Made by a program: the position numbers and the translations under genes | In this document: positions 24,946 to 34,900 of the stretch, one piece after another | Numbering within the stretch: position 1 is the stretch's first letter | Layout of the letters: every line of letters begins with the position of its first letter | Assembly (NCBI GenBank): GCA_963978545.1 | Contig: OZ021727.1 | Coordinates: 17,868,743 to 17,932,742 of the forward strand | Length of the DNA stretch: 64,000 nucleotides | Origin: Linyphia triangularis | Taxonomy: Eukaryota > Arthropoda > Arachnida > Araneae > Linyphiidae | Direction: 5' to 3' | The notes under the pieces: model-generated | Told to the model about the DNA's origin: nothing | Database searches by the model: none | The model's input: only the letters and a program-made list of their open reading frames with translations

Positions 24946-25020
24946 CGCCAACGGGATTCGAACCCAGGACTCCTAGGTCAGTAGATAGGCATGCTTACAG
25001 CTAGGCAAAAAGAACCACTA
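24946..25020 (-). repeat. tRNA-like segment (single copy)
   Basis: On the minus strand, CACTAGTGGTTC leads to a perfect B-box GGGTTCGAATCC ending near 24955. It could be the head of a third tRNA-derived SINE, whose body would continue to about 24880. An imperfect copy of the nearby GGAGCGAATGTG (24934-24945) recurs at 25265-25276, next to the place where the retrotransposon reading frame breaks. No cloverleaf is convincing, so I do not call a tRNA gene. Confidence 0.4.
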
Positions 25021-25282
25021 GTGCCTAGTTGTTGTATCTGTCATTTGTACATGAGACCACCACATAGACTCTTCGCAGTGAGTTGCGAAGGGGTCGAACG
25101 ATTGAGTTGCTTGTGTGCGAGTTGAGTTTGTTACATGAGAGTTGAGTGGTTGTGTGAGAGAAAAAGTTGCTTGCTGAGTTGGTAGTGTGGAGGTCGTGCA
25201 GTAAATTTTTCTGAAGGCGCCGATAGATGACAGCATGATTCAGTTGTTCGGTACCCACTACTTTGGAGCGAATGTGAGCTAA

Positions 25283-25646
25283 CTCGATAGGTTGCGATCT
25301 GGGAGATGAGTTCCTCTATTTTGGGAAGCGGATAGGCATCCAACATAGTAAATCTATTAATTGTCTGGGAGTAGTCTATGACCATTCGAGATTTTTTATT
25401 ATCTCCTTTGATGACAAATGCTTGGGCTCTCCATGGGGAATTGCTTTGTTCGATGACTCCTTCATTGATGAGTCTGTCCACTTCTTTAGCAATAAATTCA
25501 CGATCCTCTGAGGGAAGACGTCTTGATTTTGTTTGAATGGGTCTACAGTCAGGCGTAAGATTTGAGAACAAGGAGACTGGTGGGACATCAGCCTTGGTCA
25601 AAGCACAGATTTCTAAGGGAGGCCTAACACCATCAAAGTTGATCAC
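25283..25646 (-). pseudogene. Ty3/gypsy reverse transcriptase, N-terminal fragment
   Basis: The reading continues the gag-protease ORF next door in a frame offset by one base. Residues 22-60 hold the linker ending FIAKEVDRLI. Residues 70-80 read SPWRAQAFVIK and 87-97 RMVIDYSQTIN, followed by YPLPKIEELI. These are the first conserved blocks of Ty3/gypsy reverse transcriptases, which copy element RNA into DNA. Homology stops at about residue 121 (near 25283), before the catalytic YxDD box. RNase H and integrase are absent too. The residues after the break in this ORF are unrelated. The copy cannot make an enzyme. Confidence 0.88.
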
Positions 25647-26413
25647 AAGAGAAGAGTGCAGTTTAAAATATCTTGACCAATAAGGAAGTCAGCACATAAA
25701 TTTTTCATCACAAGGACTTCAACTTCAGCATAGAAGTGACTTTCTAATTCACTTGTGACTTTACCACATCCGGCAATACTGGATGTAACGGCAGAGTTCG
25801 CCATAGAAATCTTTCCTAAGTAGGGTTTCATCTTTAAATGGCACCTCTTGATATGTTGCAAGTTTAGGAAACTGAGAGAACTGCCAGTGTCGACTAGTGC
25901 CTCGAGTTTCACACCATTAACAGTGGCAAGGACGAGGGATTTTTGAAGGCCAGATGGAGAAGGAAGCACAGAGGCTAACAAATGTGCAAAAGCTACATTT
26001 CCAGAACCACGAGAATTTTTAGCTTTACATACCCGCTGAAAATGTCCTTTCTTGCCGCACTTGTTACAATCTACATTTTTGGCTGGGCAAGCGCTTCGAG
26101 GGTGACGATCATAGCCACAGAAGAAACATGAACCAGAGCGGGAGACAGCAGCAACTTGCTCTTCCTCGAGTATTTGATCAGACTCGGCAGTTTCCACTGC
26201 AGCAGAAGTCATCGGCTGAGGTACAGTGAGGTATGATGCAGAATGAGATTCCGCCAGTTCGAGGGCACGAGCTTGGTCGACAGCCATTTCTAAGGTAACA
26301 GAAGAGTTTTCAAGTAAACGTTCGCGGATACGGGAGCTCTTTAATTCGTTTTTATAGAGTTCAGCAGTAACAGCTTTGAATTCACAGTTCTTGCTTAACC
26401 TAAACGTATTCAC
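25643..26413 (-). pseudogene. Ty3/gypsy gag C-terminus plus aspartic protease
   Basis: A 256-codon open frame. Residues 25-60 resemble the C-terminal part of a gag capsid. Two CCHC zinc knuckles lie at 96-109 (CFFCGYDRHPRSAC) and 116-129 (CNKCGKKGHFQRVC), which in this family bind element RNA. The protease has its catalytic DTGSS at 175-179 and a distal FLIGQDIL at 243-250. The 5' side is missing: there is no capsid N-terminus, no LTR and no primer-binding site upstream. The frame is offset by one base from the reverse transcriptase that follows. The first Met is only the first available codon, not a true start. It is an internal fragment without LTRs, lying inside the CACTA-like element. Confidence 0.9.
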
Positions 26414-26583
26414 TCACCACCTCGTTTGTTTGTTGACATCGGGATGCTAAGCAATGCCGCGAGATGTTCAAATGTGCTACATGTTTTGTTTACGTTTCTC
26501 AACTGGCGAGAGTGTTGCCAGGTTCGATACATGGAAAATCACAACAACAACTTTGGATTTCTGTGAAAAACAACACTTTTTTT

Positions 26584-26770
26584 GGGTTGGTTGGTTGGTT
26601 GTTTTCAGATTATCTGGCGCCGTCAGCAACACGAGGGCTATAATGCGCCGAAACATTCGTCATTAGACAAGCCAACATACATTTACAAACACCCATGCCT
26701 ATCACGGGACTCGAACCCGCAACCTCCCGGTCCAGAAGCTAGCACGCTAACCACTATACCGTTTGGTCGG
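26584..26770 (-). mobile_element. SINE family 1, copy D
   Basis: Flanks share AACACTTTTTTT (26572-26583 and 26771 onward). The right flank T run has expanded to about 30 T (26776-26805). The B-box on the minus strand is GGTTCGAGTCC, and the tail on the plus side is TTGGTTGGTTGGTTG. It sits between the Ty3/gypsy fragment and the right end of the CACTA-like element. Confidence 0.92.
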
Positions 26771-26773
26771 AAC

Positions 26774-26806
<33 letters not shown>

Positions 26807-27413
26807 GGATCCTTCAAAATTTAAAGGTATTCCTTTTAGTTGGTAAATGAACTTGAATGATATAATTGCTACGGCCCATGGTCGTACTGTCTGAAAGCGA
26901 GAAGCGTCTGAATTTTGGAAATGTCTGAATTTGGTTCGAAGTGTCTTATTTTCAGTTACTTGTTGTGACTGAAAGCAATTTAAGACCCGTGTAATGTCTG
27001 AAATTCGAAGAAGTAAACCACCTTTGTGCAAAATAAGTCACCTAATGTGTCTGAAATGAATTTTTCAGACATTTTGTGTCTAAATTTAAGACACCAGCAT
27101 TTACAGTGTGGCCGCTTAATGAAATGACATAAATTGTTTTCATGTAATGTCTATCATAAATGAAAATTAAAATAGCAAAAAGACAAAACCAGGTGGAGCT
27201 ACTGCATATGCATTGACGTAAGAATTTCAAATATAAAATAAAATATATTAGACACTATTTTCGTGATTTTAATTTATGCCATTTCATTAAAGGATAACTT
27301 TCGTACCTACTCACCGAATTTCAAGGTTTTATCAGAAAGTAGTTTCTAAACGCACTGGACTTGAAGATTGCAACACAGCATGAATAGGGAATGCTGCTTC
27401 CTAGGACTTCCTC

Positions 27414-29503
27414 TAAATTTGCAATCGTGAGTGGCCGATTACTAGAGCACAGTTCGACAATAGTGCTTTTACCTAATAAGGAAGTTATTTCAATTGCGTA
27501 GAGGGAACACAATCAAACTTCCAACTTAAGATCTTGATCATAATAAGTTAAAATATTCAGAACCACAATACTATGCTTGAAAATAAAATATTGGCTCAAG
27601 TTAGCTTTTTTTCCTGCATATCTTCCAGCAAAACTTTAACGAACTAACTCAATCCTAAAAGAAAGACCGGCAAACTCAAAAACAAAGTTTTCCTAATCTC
27701 TTCTACAGTCACCACACAACATAAATCACCAAAAACAAAAAAATTATCCCAAAACTTCCTTCCAGGTTTCCCGTTAAAAAGACAATATCTCCCGACTCCC
27801 AACCCTATCTTACCACAAAAAGTAGCCTGCTCCTTTAATCACCAACCCGCAAAACCCAATGACTTAATTACTGTGGCACCTCGTTTAGAGAACCAGGGCT
27901 CGAGCATAGGGCACACCATAAATTTTTATGCCCCTCTTCCGTTGGCATAGCGACGCGATCGTTCCCCAAACACTAAAAGTTCTGAGTTTTTATTCTTCTC
28001 CAAAAAGGTGTTTGCTCTCAGATAGTAGAAAACTGCAGTCAGTGTGGAAAAAGCGCGAACCAGAAATTCGTAAGAAAACTTCTATAAAATTGTCTCTTGA
28101 TCCCAACCTCTCCCTGAAAATATCGGGAATTGCATTATAGCCCCCCCCCCCTCCCCTCACCCCATTACCAACCTACAACTAAGTGCTTTAAGGTTATATC
28201 GTAAAGGCTGGTTTTTGGTGTTAAAATTATTACTCGCCTCTAGAACTGAAGATAAAGAACGTATTGGCAAGTTGAAGAACTTAAAACTTCGGTAATGGGA
28301 AGATATTGACAGGGAATTTTCTTTCTTTTTTGTACACCCTCTATCCCTCTTGAAGTTTCTGTCGCTCCTCGATCTTTATTTATTATTTATGGGTCGCCGT
28401 TTTATAAAAGTTTCCGAAAATTAAACTTCGCCAAAACTCCTTCATTTTTAATTCCGGTTTTCCTCAGGAGTTATTAGGGACCGGCTAATCTTGTTTATCA
28501 AGAACTTTAGGTTAAAGGACGTTTGAATAATAACGATTGTACAAAAAATAAATACGGCGGTGGTTTATGACGGGAACGTGACTTTGTTGGCGCTTATCAG
28601 CTAATTTTTAAAAAGTTAAAAGTGTCACGTCGTTGCCATAAATGGAAGACTCAAGTTTTGAAAATTATCAATGGAGGTAATGGCGCTTTTAGTTTTCGGG
28701 ATGGCCACCTTTATGCGATATTCTATCGAGATGTTGAGACATTAACGGACATTGAAGTGCGAATTAACGGAAAAGAATTTCAGTTTATTATATGCCTGGA
28801 TAGGTTGACCAGGAGGTCTTGATGAAGGCATTAGTTTCTATCGCTGTGGTATATTAATTTGATAGAAATATATCATCAGCTTGATAATCGTGGACATTTT
28901 AATTGAATATGGAATAGGTACTTAATTTTTCATTAAATTGGAAAACGTCGTATACAAATGACAACTATTGAATAATTAGTTGATATTTAATTTTAATCTA
29001 AAAAAAAAAAAGGGTAATACTTTGGATGGTATTAAAAACTGTATTTTTTATATTTAAAGAGATCAAAATTACTACTTTTTTAAATAAAAAAAAATTAATT
29101 AAAAAAAAAAAAATCTTAGACTTAGGCGACCATTTTACATTTGATCTTGACAGATCTTGCAAGAAATGATAAATTTTGTCGAAATCAAAATCCGTCTGGA
29201 AACATCTCATAAAGGCATTTACGTGCAGTGGCAAAAATTACTTGCATTGGTAAATGAACTTTTAGATGTTATATATACCATAAGTATAAATTAATAAATT
29301 ACAAAGGAATTTAATTTGAAATGTTTCTGATATTTACAAAATACAATAAAAATATCAATACAAAAATACAAGACCAACCTCCTACCCAAATAGCATGCAA
29401 ATTGACGAAATTTTGTAATTTACTTGTCATCAGACTTGGAGTGACAATCTTGCATTGTGTTCCCCATGATAAGGGTTCGGTGAGAAGTCTTACAACGGCA
29501 ATC
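27414..29503. other. Gene-free stretch
   Basis: No recognisable gene. It holds a C run near 28141-28152 and a mixed-composition segment at about 27880-28150. The 70-codon and 66-codon ORFs at 27928 and 28622 have no recognised domain. A-rich runs are present at about 29001-29011 and 29101-29113. Confidence 0.5.
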
Positions 29504-29518
29504 CCACGGAAAAGGTTG

Positions 29519-29695
29519 GTTGGTTGTTTTCAGATTATCTGGCGCTGTCTGCAACACGAGGGCTATAATGCGCCGAAACATTCGTCATTAGATAAGCCAA
29601 CATACATTTACAAACACCCATGCCTTACACGGGACTCGAAGCCGCAACCTCGCGGTCTAGAAGCTAGTACGCTAACCACTATACTGTTTGGTCGG
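29519..29695 (-). mobile_element. SINE family 1, copy E
   Basis: A perfect 15-bp duplication CCACGGAAAAGGTTG lies at 29504-29518 and 29696-29710. On the minus strand the head is GCCGACCAAACAGTATAGTG and the B-box region reads GGCTTCGAGTCC, a mutated box that may weaken RNA polymerase III recognition. The rest matches the other copies. Confidence 0.93.
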
Positions 29696-29710
29696 CCACG
29701 GAAAAGGTTG

Positions 29711-30268
29711 ATTCTAGATTAACGCATGTACAATGTAAACACAATGTAGAAAGCTTATTACGAAAAGGGTTACACACCTTTTACAGTGTAACCCTCTTTA
29801 AAGATTGGTCGAGAAAACGTTGCGAAAAGCTTGTCAACTGTGAATTAAGACCACTTTGTCAAGCTTTTAAAAAGGTTCAATCCTTGCTATCTGAATTTTG
29901 CCTCCTATAGGTTAGGAAATTTACGCAAGTTGCTGAAAATATTATATAGCTGTCTGGGTGGATACAGAAAGTTAGCGTACGTAAAAAGAAAGGTTCTGTG
30001 AGAAAGTGGCTGTTCAATTGCAAAACCATTAATTGGTCAGGTATATACGTGTAATGTTAAAGTAGCAATATTTTAGAGTCATAAGAAAATAAGTTGGTAG
30101 ATAGAATATGGAAATCATGGTTGAGAGTCATGATTCGGTAGTCATAGTTGATAAGAACGAATAAGGTGTCAAAACTAAATTACTATCTAAAACTAATACT
30201 ATCTTGTAAGTTGCGAGAAAGAGATATATCACAAATCAGTTATATTAGAAAGTCCCAGTCAAGTAATC
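29711..30268. other. Unassigned stretch before the minisatellite
   Basis: It contains loosely repeated words such as TAGTCATAGTTGATAAG (near 30130) that look like decayed outlying units of the downstream minisatellite. No gene is seen. Confidence 0.4.
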
Positions 30269-30540
30269 ATGTCGGCAGTCACCCTTGAAAGTAACAAGGA
30301 ACTTGGTATAGATGAAAGTCAACATAAAGTTGCCAAAGCTGACAGTCACAATAAAGTTGCAATAACCGATAGTCGCAATAAAGTCGCAGTTGATAGTCAC
30401 AAGAAATTTGTCAAAGCTGATAGTTACAATAAAGTTGAAATAGCCGATAGTCGCAATAAAGTCGCAGTTCATAGTCACAAGAAACTTGTTATATTAGACG
30501 GAAGAAATTTGTCATAGTTGAAAGTCGCAAGAAACTTTTC
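30269..30540 (+). repeat. 24/27-bp minisatellite with open frames on both strands
   Basis: About nine units of the type GATAGTCACAATAAAGTTGC recur with lengths of 27 or 24 bp. A higher-order 78-bp pattern (27+27+24) appears twice. Because unit lengths are multiples of three, one reading frame stays open on each strand (82 codons plus, 77 codons minus). The plus-strand reading is a repeat of the form ADSHNKVA. No start context, signal peptide or domain supports a real protein, so I class it as a repeat and note the coding option. Confidence 0.75.
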
Positions 30541-33500
30541 ATCATTAAAAACTTCTACAAAGTTGTGAAGGCCATTAATTATGATACTGCCCAATGAAAA
30601 ATTCTGAGAGTCATACTGAAATAACTTCTAGGTTTGATAATTTCTTATATCGAGTTACATTTTTTAAATTGTGCATCGTCGTTCCAAGGAAAAATAGCGG
30701 GAATAGATTTCGTTGCACACAACCCATCAAAAAACTTTTTTCAAGTGAATCCAATCACGAAAAAGGTCGTGCTGGTTTAAAGTCGTCATTAGTCCATGCT
30801 CTATCCGTTAGTGATGGAATTCGAACGTGGACTTATAAGCAATGCCGTTACTATAACTGTCAGTGTTCTCTTCAGCGCAAAAACTGGGAATATCATCCTA
30901 ATTTACATCAAGACCATTAAAAATTCATCTTAGTCTATAACTGTGGTATATTCTCCCAACTCAGAATAAATACATAAGCAAAATCGCAAGAAATGTATCT
31001 CAAAGTTACGAACGTGTGGTGACGCAATAAATTCATTCAACTTTCTTGATGCGTCAACCATTTTTACGAAGTGAAACTTTTGTTTGCAAACTAAAACTAA
31101 AAATGTGTCAATCAAAATCCTTACCAAATGAAATTATTTCGAAAAGTTAACTTAGACAATCACTGTAGCAAGAAGGTGGGGCTAATTCATTCCTCCCAGA
31201 GATCCGCACGATCATAACTTCTAGGTCCGATTCCAATCCAAAATGATGCATGTTCCTTCTTTCCAAAATGCCTTTATTTAGATGTAGAGTGTGTTTTGTG
31301 GTGATTAAATGTTTTGACATGCACCAAAAAACCTTCTGATATTTATTGACTCAATAACTAGGTAACACCAATATCAACACCATAATTAAATATTAAAACA
31401 ACAAAAGAGCATTTTATCTCGTGAATACCGATTCTGTTCTAATATTATAGTTTGTCTGTGATACTTGACCAAAAATTTTAGGAAATGATTATTCAATCTG
31501 CTTCCTAATTTTATGACTGAAGAAAAATGTTGGCAAAAATAAAATAATTGTAGAGCTGGTAGGGGCTGAGCTATACACTGCGACGAAGAAGTTTAAATAA
31601 CTAATAAATTCACATATAATACTTAAAAATACTTCACAATAAATACTTAAAAATAAAATAATTCAATTTTTTTAAATACAACCTCAGTGTAATGTGTTAG
31701 ACATACTTCACAATATTTATAACTGTTGACCTATAACTTCATATTCTCCTCCCTTAAAAACAAAATCTTCAGTACACTTCTGCATAAACATGTAAATATA
31801 GCTACAAATACTTTGACTAATTAAAATTTCAATACCAATAACCATCCCCATAGCACACACATCCAGTCCGGTCATCAGAAGAAAGACCCACGCACCAACC
31901 CCCTCCCAAAGCTCAACTTTCCCTTCCCCTCAATAACACCATTCCAATCCGTTGATACGCAAATCCAGCCTCCACTCAAGTCCTCCCGTCAAGTGAAAAC
32001 CCCCAGATCACAACTGGACTTTCCGCGCGGACTTTCCAACAGAAAAGCCCTCGAAAACGGGCGCATGTGCTTCTCTACAAAGGGCCCAGCCTTTGTAATT
32101 CCGGGGGACGCGTTATGATCCTGCTAGAGGGAGGATTAGAGCGAAGATCGTTTCATTTCGACAAGCCTGGTATCAAAATGCATACGCAATGTGCAGGGGC
32201 TTTAGATACAGCTCCTTCCTTCCCCTTTCCAGAAGAAATATTTTGCATAAAAGGACACGTCCTCTCGACAGACGAATAAGGTTGGGGGGGTTAAGAGGGT
32301 GTTTGAACTCGTAATTGTCTAGGATGGAAAAGGTGGTTCATGGTCATCAAGTGATGGATAGCTGATTGTTTTGGTTGTTTCATGGCACAAGATCTACATA
32401 AGACATTAACTACTTTGTATGATTACTACCAGATGTGCATTTTACTAGGAGGAATTCTGTACAGGAGATCGTTTAACAAAAAAATTCCCCCTGATTCACA
32501 TCATGGATTGCAGAAAGACACTGAAAATTGTCATCAGAAAGCACTAGTGAGATTTAAAAATCTATATTTAGAGGACAGAATTCTTGAGTTTATTTTTGAA
32601 AAAAATATGACTGCCATAACTTACCTTTGGTTATTAAGAAGTTATTTTCGTACGTATATGTAATTTGAAAGAAGAAAAAAAAATGTCGGATACTTCAGAG
32701 ATATAAATGTATTATTTTCAGAGTAATTTACAATATCTTGTAAATTTTTGAGCAAAAGAGAGAAAGAAGAAGGGGGGGGGGGGGAAATGAAGGGGGGAAA
32801 AAATGCATTTTTCCTTAAATGGTTTCTCGTAACTGATTCTATTGCCTATCTTTCTTTCAAAGTACATAAATGTAAGGGTATAAGAAGTGAGGTTGTTTAT
32901 CCCAGAAATTTACGAGTTATTTACAAAGGGGGAAGTATGGACATATAAAAGTAAGTATCCCAAATTTCGATCATACGGTAAAAATCCTAAACAATATCTT
33001 TAAACTGATTGAAAACGAAATAACTTCTACAAATTTTCGCTGTCAAAATTCCACCGATGTACAACTGTTCAATAATTTCAAAATAATGCACTTTAATATC
33101 TGTCGCTTAAATTATGATGGATTTTCTTGAAATAAGTGCCATTAACATTTCTTTCCCATCACAACATTTTCTTCTGTCAACGACAAAATATTATACTTTG
33201 AAAGCAGAAACGGAAATTTTTAACTTAATCAATATTGCATCCTTTAAAAAAAGAAGTTATTTTTTTTTTCTCTGACTTATATAATTTATGAGGTCAAGGG
33301 TAAACTTACGATTTCTCATTCCTTTTCATGTGTGGAGCCTTGGATGGCAGTTAGTATTAGGCAAATACTTAGGGCGTATAATGCTTTCCAACTGTCTGGC
33401 GCCGCCCCACAAACGGAGCCCCAAGGGGACTGGCCATGGGGCTTTAAGGGCGCCTCCGAGACTGCCAGCTATCATTTTCCCATTTAGATGGCTGCTCTAG

Positions 33501-33690
33501 AAGGGGGAGAGTGAGAAGGGGGGGGGGGGGAGAGTTGAGATCTATCTATTTCAGAGATTGAAGGGAGTTTTATAAAAGGTCTTCTTCTCCATCTGATGGA
33601 GATTTAGAATGAAGGTTTGGGTGGGATAACTGTTTCTGCGGGTTTAATTCGTCTGGCGCGTCGTTCGTTCTTATGGAAATGTGTTATTAT
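30541..33690. other. Gene-free stretch with two balanced-composition islands
   Basis: A 108-codon ORF at 30594-30920 has no domain I know and no supporting exon signals. GC-balanced islands lie at about 31990-32290 and 33300-33540, the second with GGCGCCGCCCC and a following run of about 12 G. A G run also occurs near 32771-32783. The islands are outside any repeat I can identify and could be conserved non-coding DNA. Confidence 0.5.
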
Positions 33691-34900
33691 AATAATCATT
33701 TATAATAATTATTGCGATATTAACAATGATAGTATCGATGTAATAATATTAAAACCATATGTAATAATAATAATTTGCATGATGTCATTTTGAATCATAA
33801 TATTTGGAATTATTACATTTATGATAATGATATTTGGAATAATAATATTTAGTAATGTAATATTTGGAAGGATAACATTTGTAATGATTACACTTGGAAG
33901 GATATCATTTATAATGAATATATTTGCAAGGATAAAATTTAGAACGACTATAGTTGAAATGATAAATCTTAATGTATTAGATATAATGATAATAATTTGA
34001 AAAACATCAAATAATAATTTGAAGGATACAAATTTAAATGACAATAATTGGAATGATAACGTTCAGAATGACAATAGAAAGAAATCATTTAGCTTAATAA
34101 AATTAAGACTGCTAACATTTGGAGTTGAACATTTAGAATGATTACATTTGAAAAGATAAATAGTAATGTATCAAATGATGATAATAGTTTGAATTTAGAT
34201 TAAAATAATTTGAATGTATATAATATTTTAAATAACGATTGGAATGATAACATTTAGATATAATGAATAAGAATGATATCATATAAAAAGGAAAATGTTA
34301 ATAAATAGATTAGATGCTAATAATATTTATTCTGTCGTGGAACGATGACTGTTAATAACTTGAATTTTAGAAATTTGGCTTTTGAATCTTGACGACTAAT
34401 AATAATTATAACAATTATTATTAAGAATGATCACAATTAATAATGAAAAGGATAACAATTCGTCAGATGATTTACAATATTGTGTAATACTATTTAGAAA
34501 ACACTTTGTATGATAACAGGTGGAAGGATAACTTTTAATAAGGTGAATTGTTGAAATGTGTTACTTGAATCATAACATCTAATAATTATAATGATGAAAA
34601 TTAATAATAATTTATAATGAGAATAATAACAATTCATTAGGCGATTAACAATGTTGTATAGTAACATTAAGAATGCTGAATGTGAATTCGATGCTAATAA
34701 CACTTTTCATGATAGCGGGTGGAATGCTAACTATTGTGGATTGATAACTGTTAATAAGTTTAACTGTTGAAATATGTCATTTGAATAGTAACATCTAATA
34801 ATGAAAATGATAACAATTCATCTTGGTTAACAAGTGGGAATATCAATGTTGTATAGTGATAATTAAATGGTATTAATGACATAGAGTGTGATAATGACGA
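33685..34900 (+). repeat. Degenerate AT-rich minisatellite-like region
   Basis: Words such as TTTGGAATGATAA, AATAATAATTTG and GATAACATTT recur irregularly every 18-24 bp for about 1.2 kb, best between 33700 and 34300. Units are too diverged for a fixed period. The 111-codon minus-strand ORF at 33709-34044, rich in Ile and Asn, is a by-product. Confidence 0.65.

Larger units (their letters stand above)
21823..27108. mobile_element. CACTA/EnSpm-like element, nested
   Basis: The ends are inverted and begin CAC: left CACAGCAAAATGG, right reverse complement CACTGTAAATGCTGG. Both then carry TGTCTTAAA, AGACACAAAAT and GTCT in the same order. Subterminal regions are dense in short TGTCTTAA and TGTCTGAA words in both orientations (21840-22010 and 26890-27095), which is typical of CACTA elements. 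TG lies on both borders (21821-21822 and 27109-27110), consistent with a 2-bp duplication. No transposase with a readable catalytic core is visible, so the element is non-autonomous or eroded. It carries a Ty3/gypsy fragment and a SINE in its right half. Confidence 0.75.
21707..27413. mobile_element. Foldback MITE copy 2, split by a 5.3-kb insertion
   Basis: The left part (21707-21822) matches 14891-15005 and the right part (27109-27413) matches the rest of that MITE, including CAGGTGGAG and TGCATATG in the loop and the inverted right arm. Removing the insertion leaves about 420 bp, against 423 bp in copy 1. The borders here are TTTA and TAAA rather than exact TTAA, suggesting mutation of the duplication. 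The interruption dates the MITE as older than the inserted element. Confidence 0.85.

Noticed and set aside
30594..30920. 108-codon ORF
   Set aside because: Composition is protein-like, but there is no domain or supporting exon structure, and no way to separate it from chance here.
33709..34044. 111-codon Ile/Asn-rich ORF resembling a membrane protein
   Set aside because: The hydrophobic look comes from the AT-rich degenerate repeat, not from a gene.
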